Below the pieces are notes generated by a model, which saw only the letters and a list, made by a program, of their open reading frames with translations, had not been told where the DNA came from and did no database searches. From NCBI GenBank assembly GCA_013399115.1, contig VXAA01004209.1, positions 254,254 through 318,253 of the forward strand: DNA of 64,000 nt, in the 5' to 3' direction. Shown one piece after another: positions 48,007-60,313 of this stretch. Within the stretch, counting starts at the first letter, position 1. Each line of letters starts with the position of its first letter. The translations under genes and the position numbers were made by a program. Origin of the DNA: Anseranas semipalmata (taxonomy: Eukaryota > Chordata > Aves > Anseriformes > Anseranatidae).

Positions 48007-51000
48007 GCCTGTGCATTTCTCTTTAATGAATAAATATGGCAACTTTTGTCAGGCTAATGGAAACACTTGTGTTCCTGAGTTTTTTTCTACCAGACATTTT
48101 TTATGATCCAGAGTGCAGTTGTAGATGAAGGCAAAGTCTGCTTCCAATACCTTGAAAATCCTGATTGGTCCTGCAGATCTCAGTGAACACTTTTACAGTC
48201 CATCTTATTTCTTTATATGGTATTAAGGGATTGGTACTTGCTGTGTTTTGTCTTGGAATCTTTTGATTTGCAGTCACCAGTGATCACAGTATGATCATGG
48301 TAACAAGGCAGGATCTGAGGCTTCCTAGTGCTGGTTATCACAGTTTCAGTTAACTAGCACATGAAAAGAATCTTCATTCTCTAAGTTACAATTTGTTTTT
48401 TTTGAAGGAATTTTGAGATTGAGAACTGTGTTCATGAACTAATTAGGACACAAACAGGATTCCTGCAGTGATAAAATAATTAACACTTCAACAGACATGA
48501 TTAAAACTTAGGTGTTTGTCTAGCCTAATCAAAAAGATCTGTGTGTGGTAATGGAGAAAGAGTATGTTTTTACACGTGTTAACACTAAACACTAAAGAAT
48601 TATTTGAAATGTTTAATAATCTAGGCTGGGAAAAGTTGTGGGTGGGAATTAAATCTGCGGCAACAAAAGCTTCAAATCCTATGACATTCTGTGCACTCTG
48701 CAACCTAAAGGTACGTTTCTTCGCTTTTGTGAGCATAAGCGTAGCTAAGTGGCTTGATGTGGTAGTAGCACAGCTATGGCAGCCTGGTCCCCTGCTGCCA
48801 GGTGTTCACCCAGGGTCCTGGGCAAGGTTGTGGTGGAGTTGAAAGCCAGCTGAGCCGTCTGCCTGGGCTGCCGTACCGATGTATGGTGCTCTGTGCTAGT
48901 GCTGGGAAAGGCTGGAATGTCATGGAAGAGGCACCACAGGCTATTAATAATAATCAGAGGGTTTAAATACCACTGAAGTCTGACCTTTGTAAGGAAGCTT
49001 GATAGCCTCTGCTAGAAAATTTATATAGTCTGTGGCCTGGGGAGAAGCAATATATGCATTTTTTTGCTTTTATATGACATGTTGCTTAGTTCTGAAATAA
49101 AAATTATTTCTGTTAAGCTATTCTCTACAGAGAAAGAAGGATTATTCTCAGGAAAGGCAATACAAACAAAGAGGCTAAGTTTTTTATCTGGCAGATTTAA
49201 AACCAGGAAGAAAATACAGCTTTTCCCCTTATCTCATCTTGCTAATAAAGAGTAAAGCTTTTGTCTTTTTTATTTTTACCCATTGGTTGTTTTTCTTTTT
49301 TTCTAAACCACAAGTAGTGGATCTAGGATTATTGAACTGAGAGTCTGATGATTGTGAAATGGCAAGAAATATCCAAACAGTGTCACAGACACAAAAATAT
49401 AAGATCTGCAAGAAAGTTCAGAATTTCTCATCCTTGCGTGTTATGGGAGATGTGAAGACCTAGTCGTCTGTTCTCTATACTCTGAGACAAGTTATATCAG
49501 GAGAGCTTCCCACTGCTTCTGGAAACTCTGAAGAGGGATGGGAGTGAAGCATCTGGTGAAGGTTTTTGCCTCTGGGAATCTGCAGAGATGCAGAGCATTC
49601 CCCCCCCCCGCCAACAAGACAGACTATATTATCTGCCCATGACAGTATACTTTAGTGTCCATGGGGACAAGTGGTGGAGCAAACATCTTCATGCATAGTT
49701 GCCCATTAATTTGCTAGATGGTTTTCTTATGCAGGTCCCCTTCATGCCGTGGACTCCAATGGCTACGGTCAGAGCTCGTGGACTGATCTGATAGTCTTTG
49801 ATCCAGTCTGGGAAGCACAATTCATATTGCTGTTTACTGGTATAACAGACTTCTCATTTCATTTTCAGCTTGGTGCTTGTTCACACTTTGCACATAAACC
49901 CATTCACCATAAATGATTTTACTTGTAATTAAAGTTAAGCTACTGCTGTTCTTTTTTTTTTTTTTTTTCGAAATAAGTATGTTTATCCATTGATATTTTT
50001 TGGCAAACTGTTCAGATAAATTTACTACAGTTAACAGAATTAATAATTTCTTTGCTAGAATGAAGATTTTTTTTCCATCCTAGTAGAGGAAAAGTTGGGA
50101 GGGGGGATCATTGAGGCATTATTTGTACATATGTATCATGAATGCATGACTGTCTTATACCTTTCAAAAATTTTAATAAAAAACATTGATAAGACAGAAA
50201 TGGCAGAAGGAAAAATCAAAAATCTTAATCTGAATTTGGATTAAAATGGGTGTTCCTCTAAGACTGACACAAAATCTATGCATCTCAGCTGAACAAATTC
50301 CCCTTGACCTCATACAGGTAGATGCCAACCTGTTTGTTTCCTTCCGACTATTATATACGTTGGTGTGTGGGTAAGCTTTAGAAAAATTGCATATAAAAAT
50401 TCTGAAAAAAGATTGCAGGGCTGTGTTTCCACAGCTCAAGTTTTATACAGTCTGGCTTCATTGGGTATTCACTAAAGCTTTCAGGATGTGGCAACACCCG
50501 GACTGTGTGTTGATGCTGAATTACTCGGTTGGTAAGAATGGGGTTCTCATCTTATTCAATAATGTGTCCTTGTTCTTTCTGTAGAATAGCCTGGTGTTTA
50601 TTCATGGAGATGTTTTCTATGTTTCATCTCTTCCCTTCCCAATCTGGCTCTCCCCACTCCCATACCTATAATAGATGCAAATATCTTTTGCCTAAATCTG
50701 CAAAGTCTTTACTTTTAGCTCTATATCACTAGTTTTGCATTTAAAAACTTAGTTCAGACAGCTATTGGGAGAGAAGCGTCTTCAGTTCCTTTCTGCTTGG
50801 TGCTGGAAGTAATTTGGATATATATCTGACCTGCTAGTGCTAACAATTTTATCTTCTTCCAAAATGTGGAAAAATCTGAGAGCATTATTTGCTGAGCTTC
50901 TTGTGGTGGTGTTTTTTGTCAGCTGTCACTTTTAAATAACAGGGGATCCAAATCTTCTTTACAGACCTGCAAGCTAATTTGAATGTTTTCAGTTCTATTC

Positions 51001-51164
51001 TATAATGTTCTACTGAGAAATGCTTCTCTGTTGAATGAAGGAATATATATGTATATTATTCTTCAAATGAGGCTTTGAGTACGTAATCTAATTCATACAA
51101 ATTAGGTAAACTGAGGATGAGGTTGAACTGTAATTAATTTGTTACTTGATTTCTTCATTGCTTG

Positions 51165-51183
51165 TTTTTTTTTTTTTTTTTTT
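51165..51183. repeat. Poly-T tract (19)
   Basis: Uninterrupted plus-strand T run. Confidence 0.9.
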
Positions 51184-51953
51184 AATTATTGTATATTTTA
51201 TTTCCAATGTTCCTTTTAGGTGTTTATCTATGAGTATGAAGCTCAAAATTGAGACATTCGTTATAGTGATCACTTCGATGTTCAGCTGTATTCCTAGAAC
51301 AGACGTTTGTAGCAGTACATCTTAAACAGTCCTTCTTGCTCACTGTCTAGAAACATGTAGCCTGAAAATGGGGTTTTACATCTTATGAATAAAACAGCAT
51401 GATTTGTGTGTGAACATTGCAGGGTAAAATAAGTTATCTACAGAAATGAGCTCCTGTATTCTAGAAATTCTGATCAAGGAAACGTGAACCATGCTTCCAT
51501 GACCTTTTGGTAGCTGCTTTCTGGTTGTTACTTCATCTCTCCGTGCTCATCATGAGTCAGGATTGCCTGGGTGACCCTGCTGTGATAGGTTTGTGGCTTC
51601 ATGCATCTCCATCACCCTGCTTCATGGAAGAGGTCGCTAAAGAGAAGGCAGTTTGGCACTGAATTGTGCGTTTCTCCCCATTAAGGTTGTTATTGCTATC
51701 TCTAACCTTCTTTCTTGTAAGCAGGCAGTTCCCATCCCTGAAAGAAGGTTATAGGTTTTCCCTGGTGCTGGATGCTGCACAGATCTACCCAAATCATGAC
51801 AGCTGCCTTCTAGGACAGTACTAAAGATACATACTAAAACGTGCCAACAACATCAAAATACCCTTTTGATGGAATGGTAGAATGATGGCATCTTACTGTC
51901 TAAGATACCTCTAAACTTGACTTTCTACAACTCTTCCCATTTCTATGGGAGAG

Positions 51954-51981
51954 TTTTTTTTTTTTTTTAAATATATATATA
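51954..51981. repeat. Poly-T tract followed by AT repeat
   Basis: Fifteen T are followed by AAATATATATATAT. Confidence 0.9.
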
Positions 51982-53465
51982 TTTCCTTCTCTTTTCAAAG
52001 TATGTTAAAACTGCACCTATTTAGGAATAAGAGAGCATTTTGTTAAAGTTGGAAGTAATTTTTAGAGCTGTAAAAAAAGCCTGGTATAAAGTCTTGTGTG
52101 CATCTTTGTTTACTGTTTAAAGGTTGGTTTATTGCTTTTAAAAAAAAAAAAAAAAGGACATTTTTCTCCTTAGAACAACCAATGAGGTATTGGAGCAGTG
52201 TGAAGTGTCTCCTCAGTGAAGTATTGTTCTAAAACATTGCTGACTCCTTCTCTTTTCTTTCTAGTCATGTAGGAGTTCCAAAACAGTAAATATTCAGACC
52301 TTCTACTTGTAAAGGAATATATATTTTCCTATCCAAAGTGAACAGAAGACTGTTGAACGAAGCCAGTTCTTGCCTATTAAGTAATATTGTTGTAGCTTGT
52401 AAAATAGGGAAATGGAATATTTGAAACTACAGCTCTCATTTTGATGTATTGCTGGCTGTTACGCCTTTCAGAATTATAAAAGGCATACTTAAGTGTGAAT
52501 CAGAAAATAATGTCAAGGGAAAAAATGTTGCTTTTTGGCAGTGGTTTAAAATAAATTAAACTTTAGAAATGTTCAGAGTCAGGTGTTCCCATTTTGATGC
52601 ATTCCCTTGCATTAGTATATCCCTGGCTTTCTGTGTTGTGAATGACCTTTTTCATTTCTAATTCCAAAAAAAAAGACACAAATTAGAGAAGCAAAGCTGC
52701 TTTTTTTCTTTCTTCAACCCAGAAATAGGAATATTTTCTAGTTCAATAAGTAAGCATTTACAAATGAGGAAGCAGCAGAATTTTTTAGAGACTGAAGTCT
52801 TCCATAGAACTGGAGTAAAAAGTGGTAACAGAAGGAAATGTTTTCTTTTTTCTTTTAATTAAATATTCAGGATCATTATTGTTTGGTTCCCCCGCTCCCC
52901 TGTCAGTTATTTTCACATTGCCACCTGTGTTAGGGTTGTGAGACCTGAAGGCCATGGATATTGCTGGCTTTAGGCAGTCCCTCCTCCAGGCCACCTTTCA
53001 AGACCCATTTGTTGGAAGCTGTGGGTTGTGGCTAGAGCTGCCAGACTGTCTTCATGAGGTGTTTTGTTTTCCCCAGATTGGCAGATTGTAACAAAAACTT
53101 AATTCTGATTAGCTCTGCTGAGGCGTAACCTAACACACTCCTACTTCTAGAACGAGATTAAGGTAAGCTGCTTTCTGACAAAATGGCGTGGTGGCCATTT
53201 CAGTGTGTGGATGGGTGGAACTATGCAAACGTGCATGAGAAATTGGAAGGCTGAGACTGGGCCTAAAGTCGTATTTTTTTACAGGTTGTTTCTACATATC
53301 GGCAAAAGAGTGTGAGATGGGACTTAGCTATTAGTGTTAACAAGGAGATTGGTATTAAGAAGTGCTTTACTTTAGCTTTTTGTGGCCAAGCCCTGAGTGC
53401 TGATTCCATCAGTAGAATATTAAACAGTTCACGTTTCCTTGATAAGAGTTTCCGGAATATAGAAC

Positions 53466-53487
53466 ATTAGACAGTCTAATGTCTAAT
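53466..53487. repeat. Compact palindrome with an extra half-site
   Basis: ATTAGAC-A-GTCTAAT is a perfect 7-bp inverted repeat with a one-base centre, immediately followed by a second GTCTAAT. A slippage origin is likely. Confidence 0.88.
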
Positions 53488-56400
53488 ACCATTTAAATCT
53501 ATTTTTTTCCACATGCAGTTTTACCAGGTAGGATTATTCTGTAATTCTCTGTTTGAGACTATGCACTGGAGTGCCTGAAATTGCACTGAAGCAAGTCTGG
53601 ATTTATTAAACTATTTTTTTAAATAAAAAATTATTAGCAAGCAAGTTTTCCTTCTCTACATCTTCTCCACCCCTTTTTCTTTGTTACCACTAGCTCGTAT
53701 TTATGATTCTAATGTACAGGTATCTTACATTCTCACGATGCAAATCCCTCAGGTTCTTGGACTTGTCGACATCACTGGATACGAGGGTCTGGAGCCAGGT
53801 CTCAGTAACTGTCTGCTTCTCCCTTACTGAAGCCTTGAACAAGGGCTTGACTCTACTGTATCTTGTGCAGGTGAGGGGGTGGAAGAGGAGCAAGTGACAA
53901 GGGTGTGAAAAAAGGGAATGGTGTTTGCCTCTTCCTTATGCCATTTCCCCCAACCTTATTCACAGTAGAGGCTGCCTGACCTACAGTACTCTAACTGACA
54001 TATGGTTTGTCAAGTACGAGCTAGTCATATAAATTGACTTCCTTATTTTAAATTTATTGATTTAATTATTTTGGGTTCCCTGTGGCAGGACTGCAGCTTG
54101 TACAGACACCTCAGTAAAGCACCTTGAACTCTTTCAGGCTCTCAGCAAGAGAAGACAGTGGTATGTCCCTCCAATTCAATAATCTATTTGAGATTTGTGT
54201 TACTTTGGCTTTATTGCCCTGTTGGTCAGGATGCCTCTAAAAGCTGACCAGGAATAATATTTGGAAACTTCCCAATAACTGATAAAACCCTTAGATGCTG
54301 ACAGTGGGTAGAGTGAGATTCAAAAGTCCATAAGCTTAAAGAGTAATAGTAACTGAATACTCTTTCAAAAAGTGTCTTTTGGTATACTTCACATAAGATT
54401 TACCTTTCCCTCTGACCCCCCCCCAAAAAAAAAAAAAAAGCTATGCGTTTTTTATTTCTTACTTAAAGAATGAGTATATTTTTGGAATTCCATAATAGTG
54501 ACTGTTTTGGTAGGCTGTATTATACAAAAGGGTATATTATATTCTAATTAAAAGTTAATGTAGGTTAAGCAAACTTTGAATTTTTCAACTTTAGTTCTGT
54601 TTAACTTTCCATTAAACAGCCATTTATGCTTAAGCAGAGCTCTCCAAAGGCATAATTTAGTCATCTTTATCTTGCAATCAGTGTCAATACACCTTTTTTT
54701 CTCTGAAAATTTTAAAAAGGAATAGTGTTAGTGATTTTCTTTCAAAATACAGAGCTGAATGAGAGCCAAGTTCAGCAAACACAGACCATGAACTTTATTT
54801 GTAGTGTTGCACAGTGCCAAAAATAGCATTCCTTCATGTTGTTTCAGATGGCCACATCACATGCTTCTTGTCTTTTTTTTCAACATTGGATTTTGTGGTT
54901 GAGATGTATATTAATGTGCAGTTGTGATTGCTTGTCTTCTGATTTAAGATGAAAGCTTTGTAGTACAGTCCGTCTTGCTTTATTAGTTAAAATTCTATAC
55001 CAAAGAAAATCTATTGGTTTTATTTAATAACTTGATGTCAGCAATATGTCAGCTTTTACTTTGTGTGTAATTCTGTATTTGTCTGCCAGTAATAGAGGTT
55101 ACAATAACTGAGAGGCAGGTAAGGTATAATGTTCTCCAGACTATTCCTGTATGTCATTCATTTTGACTTCATTGTGAGAACTCTGGGCTTAAGGTTTTTA
55201 GGGTTATGCCCTTAATATATGAAACATTTGAGATGAGATAATTCAAACTTAATGTCAGCTTTGCTGTGTAGTGTTGCATTGAATTCTTAGATGAGTGAGA
55301 TGTGCGTATACTGTATGCAAACTAATTATGTTAATTCTCTCTAGTGGGGAAAAATGTCCAAATAGTACAAAACATGTTAAAATTACAGATTGAATTAAAT
55401 GGATGAAAGACAGTTTTCCGCATCATTAAAACACTTGTTTTCAAATGTCATACAACTGATAAAGTAATGGGATTGAGGTTGTTTCTTCAAAGATAAGAGT
55501 AAATTATAAAGCAGTGGAAAGTGGAAAATAAAGTATGTGCTGAATATATTTATAAAGATTAAAAATGTATACTGAACAGGAAGATAAAGTGTGATGTACT
55601 TTATTACCGTGTGTATATCAAGGATAAATGAGAAAGATGACTAATCTAAATAAGCTAGGAAAACATGAATACTGAAATTATTAAAAAGGCATTTTTTTTT
55701 CTAAGCTAGGAATCTCATATCTTGGTCCTCTGAGATGTTACTAATCTATCCAGACAATTTATAAATCCTCAGGAACAGTTTTTAGGCATATTAATGATGC
55801 TATTGTAAACTTTTTTTTTTTGGATACTTGTTTCCCTGTAGATATCTCTTGTGGATTAGTTAAGGATTACCAAGTAAAGGAATGTAATACTTTTCTGTAA
55901 TATGTCTTGTTTGACCTTAGCAAGGACTGAGCCACCTTAGGTCTTGAAATCACAGTGTTCTTTGTCATCTTCCTTGTTACCAGTAGGCTCAGCTGTGCTA
56001 TGCAAGCTCCTGTTTTGCTGCTGCAGCTCACTGAAAGTCAACCAACAGAATAAGTATGTGTGGTTTGTATTCCAGGAACTAAATGCTCATATTGATCCTG
56101 TGCTTCTACGGTTTTAATAGGATGATATGGAGACACCTTCATGGGAGAAGCAGTTGATGAGAAATGGGATATGAGTACAGTATTAAATTATGCTTCAATA
56201 ATCATGATTGTTGGCTATGTTAGAAAATATTTTGCTTTGTATATAGGAATGTGGATGGAATAGTGTTGGTTCATGTAAAATGTAGGATAAGAGGAGAAGT
56301 AAGATTCAGTGAACAAGGGTATCTAGAGAAACAGCAGCTTTAAAGGTGATGAGTGTGGAAAAAAATTTATAATGTCTAAATCCTTTTTATGGATTCCTTT

Positions 56401-57027
56401 CTTGCTGGTTGGAATTTGAATATATGTGGAATTATGTCTTGGGAGTGCTTTTTCAAAATGTACGCAACATGCTTTTATCTTCTGTCTTTCTTTTCACTCA
56501 CCGATGACAGGGGAGCCTGCTGTCTCTTGCATACTGACTTTTCTCAGTAGGAGTGAGTTGACCATTCTTATGGAACTGCAGAAATTGCAGTGAGTTGGGT
56601 TTGATTTGATGAATGGATCTTACTTTCTGCACCAGTTAGATCCTACTGTCCAGAATTTGATGATATCAGACCTTCAGAGCAATGACTGCTGTAATTAATG
56701 CTTCATTGTAGCATTCATTCAGGTTGCTCCTTTACATTTATCTGTAAGGCATTGGGTATCATTTTGTCATTTTCTTCCTGATTTCTATAAATGAGAGCTG
56801 GGAACTATGTGTGAGCTCACTTTCATTATAAAGATGGAGAGGATAAGATACTTAGGAAGTGTCACTGTTCCAGACTCCTGTATCCAAGGCCCTAAGCCTG
56901 AAGAGCTTCTAAGAGGATGTGTGCTTTACGAGGTTATCACTTGGCAATAAATGCAGTGTAGAACTGATGGTCCTTCCATGGTCCCTGGTGAGGGCATCGC
57001 CAGCTGGGTAGACGGGGGGGGAGAGCA

Positions 57028-58107
57028 GTGGATGTCATCTACCTTGACCTCAGCAAGGCTTTTGATACTGTCTCCCATGACATCCTGCTAACCAAGCTGA
57101 GAAAGTGTGGGATAGATGAGCGGACAGTTAGGTGGGTTGAGAACTGGCTGACTGGCCGAGCTCAGAGGGTGATCATCAGCAGTGCGGAGTCTGGTTGGAG
57201 GCCTGTGACCAGCGGTGTTCCCCAGGGGTCAGTGCTGAGTCTGGTCTTGTTCAACATCTTCATCGACGACCTTGATGAGGGGATAGTGTCCACCCTCAGC
57301 AAGTACGCAGATGATACAAAGCTGGGAGGAGTGGCCGACACGCCAGAAGGCTGTGCTGCCATTCAGCGAGACCTGGACAGGCTGGAGAGCTGGGCAGGAA
57401 GAAACCGGATCAGGTTTAACAAAAGCAAGTGTAGAGTCCTGCACCTGGGAAGGAACAACCGGATGTATCAGTACAGGCTGGGGGATGACCTGCTGGAGAG
57501 GAGCTCTGCGGAGAAGGACCTGGGGGTCCTGGTGGACGACAGGTTGGCCATGAGCCAGCAGTGTGCCCTGGTGGCCAAGAAGGCCAATGGGATCCTGGGG
57601 TGCATTAAAAGGAGCGTGGCCAGCAGGTCAAGGGAGGTGATCTTCCCCCTCTACTCTGCCCTGGTGAGACCTCATCTGGAATATTGTGTCCAGTTCTGGG
57701 CTCCCCGGTACAAGAGAGACAGGGATCTTCTGGAGAGAGTCCAGCGGAGGGCCACAAAGATGATACGGGGCCTGGAGCATCTCTCCTATGAGGAAAGGCT
57801 GAGAGACCTGGGTCTGTTCAGCCTTGAGAAAAGAAGACTGAGAGGGGACCTTATCAATGTATATAAATACCTGCAGTGTGGGGGACACAGGGATATGGCC
57901 AACCTCTTTTCAATGGTCTGTGGGGACAGGACAAGGGGCAATGGCCACAAAATGGAGCACAGGAAGTTCCGCACCAACATGCGAAGGAACTTCTTCACGG
58001 TGAGGGTGACGGAGCACTGGAACAGGCTGCCCAGGGAGGTTGTGGAGTCTCCTTCTCTGGAGATATTCAAGACCCGTCTAGACGCCTACCTGTGCAAGCT
58101 GCTCTAG
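57028..58107 (+). pseudogene. CR1 ORF2 fragment, reverse transcriptase C-terminal part (359 codons)
   Basis: The frame encodes the middle and end of a CR1 reverse transcriptase. [11 protein letters not shown] (residues 3-13) is motif A with the first catalytic Asp. S-G-V-P-Q-G-S lies at 62-68, and Y-A-D-D at 93-96 supplies the catalytic Asp pair. The usual C-terminal CR1 region follows ([36 protein letters not shown]), ending at TAG 58105-58107. No stop or frameshift occurs over 1080 nt, so the copy is relatively young. Upstream, a run of eight G (57014-57021) appears to replace the usual GAGGGG text and shifts the frame by two bases relative to the preceding W-V-D codons, so the true open frame is broken there. 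Residues 71-72 (Ser-Leu) replace the Gly-Pro I expect after S-V-L. The endonuclease is absent, so it cannot mobilise itself. Confidence 0.93.
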
Positions 58108-58170
58108 AGAACCTGCTGTGGCAGGGGGGTTGGACCCGATGATCTCTGGAGGTCCCTTCCAACCCCTACA

Positions 58171-58191
58171 ATTCTGTGAATCTGTGAATCT
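58171..58191 (+). repeat. CR1 3'-terminal 8-bp repeats
   Basis: ATTCTGTGA and ATCTGTGA followed by a partial unit mark the 3' end of the CR1, where the element's reverse transcriptase is thought to prime. Confidence 0.9.
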
Positions 58192-59355
58192 TCTGTTCAG
58201 ATGCCAGGGTCATTTGTCTCCTGAACACTTCAAACTGGATTTTTGTACCCTGGTATATAAATTATTAAGCCCCTTCCTTAGGCTTCCTTCTTGTCAAATT
58301 CTAGCAGGGATATTATCTGTTTTAGCTGTTCTTCTAATCTTTTTGCCTCCTCTTGGACTTGATGTAGTTGTGTTTAGCTGGGCCTTATTCTTTCTTCAAC
58401 TTTCATAATCTTTCTCTCTGACTGTCTCTCTGTGAGATAGCTCTTTCTTTTTGTCCTCCAGTTTATTGCCCGTTTTCTTTTTTCTCTTTTTCTACTTCTC
58501 TCCCATCCCAACATCCTTTTCTGAATTAGTGATGTTCTTATTTTGTACTGACTCTTCTTATTTTCATGTGGTCCATGTTTCAGATTCTATATAATTTCAA
58601 TGTTTCTGGGCATGTCAATATTATGTTGCAATTTTTTAAGAAGCCATTAAACTTGACATATTTGGTGACTTTTACTATTGTATTTTATAATAATTTTCCC
58701 TAACTGTTAATCAAGACAGAAAGACTAGTAACTGATGAACTAATTCTTTGCCACAGGACAATTATTATTTACTTTGTGGGTGATATTTAAAGTATGTTGG
58801 AAAGGATGTTGTAAGGATGGAAAACATGAAAATGGTTCAGTTAATAAACTGCCATTGCTTTTCCATCTGCTGGAGAGTCTAGTTATTCAAGGGGTTGAAT
58901 GACTTCAATACCCACTTATCCTTCACTGTGCAATAAGAAATATTGTGCTTCTTAAATCAAATTTTAACAATCTGCTCCCAATTTAACACCCATTTAACCT
59001 TTTGAGCCTAATTATTTTTCAGTAAACTAGCTAAATTGGTAGCCTATCTTATAATGCCAGTCAATTTTCACCTCTGAAGTACAGCATTTTTTAATACTTG
59101 GAATTGAAGATATCTTGGGCTACAGCTACAGGACTACTGCAGTTTCTCCTACTGCTAAAAGAATGTGAGGTTTTTGCCCGTAATTCTAAGCTCACTGGCA
59201 GCGAGCTCACTACTAGAGCTTGCTGTGACTTGTATTGACTTACTGACAGTAGGTTTCCTTTAGTTTAAATACAGGGTATAGAGTTAAATCTGCACTTAAT
59301 TTGAAGTCTACCAGCATTTCTGTTATTTAGTGGACTCCCAGATTTCATTTTTAAT

Positions 59356-59375
59356 AAATGTAAAAATTTACATTT
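59356..59375. repeat. AT-rich 9-bp inverted repeat
   Basis: AAATGTAAA and TTTACATTT flank a two-base centre. Low sequence complexity makes chance likely. Confidence 0.85.
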
Positions 59376-59849
59376 TTAAAAACTGTAAAGCTATTGCTAT
59401 TTCAAAACAAATTACAGCATATTGTTAAATTTCTGCTCACTCTAGCCACAAAATTCAAGGTGCTAAAGCTTTCTGCAGGGTAAATGCAATTGTGTTGTGC
59501 TTGTCCTTTGTGCTCATTTGTTTCACTTCAATTCTGTAGAGACTGGATGAAAGTCACAGAAGAGGGCTATAGTTATGCTTTGTTTATGACCAAAAGGCAA
59601 GGATTGCAGATAGAAAGTGTGTTTCTTCCTCTTTCTTTTTTTCTGGCTCTGTAAACAAAAATTTTAAGTATACATGTAGTATCAGGCTTGCCCATCTTCA
59701 ATTATTCCCATAATTAAAAGTTTGAGAAATGTCATCTGAAAGAGCTTTTCAGACGAAGACTAAGCCAAGCAGGCAGTGTCGGAGGAATGTTGTTTGGCTT
59801 TTGCTATCAGGGAAAAAGGCAAATGTTTGCTTTGAGGCCATCCCGTGAG

Positions 59850-59960
59850 CCTAGGGTGGGTGCGGCCAGGCTGAATGTGTGCAGGGCAGATGGGAGGCCT
59901 CGGCCTCGCCGGCCCTCCTCAGCCTCGCTCTTGAGCCCGGGGCTGTTCTTCCTGAGCTAG
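59850..59960. other. Small GC-rich patch with CpGs
   Basis: About 110 bp contain several CpG dinucleotides (for example CTCGGCCTCGCCGGCC near 59898) in an AT-rich setting. It is too short for a classical CpG island. It could be a small regulatory site or a repeat remnant. Confidence 0.4.
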
Positions 59961-60283
59961 GAAGCCTATGGAATAGCAATCATGTAGTTGCGTGGAGGCT
60001 CCATGTTGACCTGTTTTTCAAAGATTACGCTGAGAGTAACTTGTCATCCTCTCCAGGGCTTGTGCCTTTGCTGAAGCGTGAGTTTTCTTGTCTTCATCAG
60101 TTCTCTTTCAGTACCCTTTGAAAGAAATACAGCAAGTAAGTTTTCAGCTAAATATTAGAAATAACGTGATATAAATCAACTGTCACACAAATGCCTGTCA
60201 GAACAATGAATTAAAAAAAACCTGCTGACAAAAACATAAATAGGAGTAATAAATTGATCTGTTTTAGGAATTGATGTGCTTTT

Positions 60284-60313
60284 AAGAATGTGAATGTAAA
60301 GAATGTGAATAAA
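60284..60313. repeat. 15 bp tandem duplication
   Basis: AAGAATGTGAATGTA is followed directly by AAGAATGTGAATAAA (two mismatches at the end). Confidence 0.88.

Larger units (their letters stand above)
48007..57000. other. Noncoding stretch between LTR 2 and the CR1
   Basis: Nothing resembling an exon with supporting domain text occurs here. It contains poly-T tracts at 49952-49968, 51165-51183 and 51954-51968 (the last followed by an AT repeat), poly-A tracts at 52140-52155 and 54425-54439, and a short C10 run near 49600-49609. A segment at about 48624-48711 has plausible splice signals but a phase that does not fit the PH gene. Confidence 0.5.
57001..58191 (+). mobile_element. 5'-truncated CR1 LINE
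   Basis: The element carries the C-terminal half of CR1 ORF2 followed by the CR1 3' untranslated end: GGTTGGACCCGATGATCTC, then GGAGGTCCCTTCCAACC, then the terminal repeats ATTCTGTGA-ATCTGTGA-ATC (58171-58191). CR1 elements typically lack a poly-A tail and end in such 8-bp repeats, as here. The left limit is approximate: recognisable CR1 text (TGGGTAGAC) begins by about 57006. The endonuclease domain and the N-terminal part of the reverse transcriptase are missing, the usual result of incomplete reverse transcription. It lies in the sense orientation relative to the PH exons. Confidence 0.95.

Noticed and set aside
47630..48106. 158-codon plus-strand frame
   Set aside because: It lies mainly in LTR 2 and runs past its end; solo LTRs do not encode protein.
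48624..48711. Block with TCTAG acceptor and AAG/GTACGT donor
   Set aside because: Only the frame needing an upstream phase-1 exon is open, whereas the PH exon before it ends in phase 0; the acceptor tract is poor and the peptide is unfamiliar.
57162..58142. Antisense and alternate-frame ORFs over the CR1
   Set aside because: They are shadows of the CR1 reverse-transcriptase frame.
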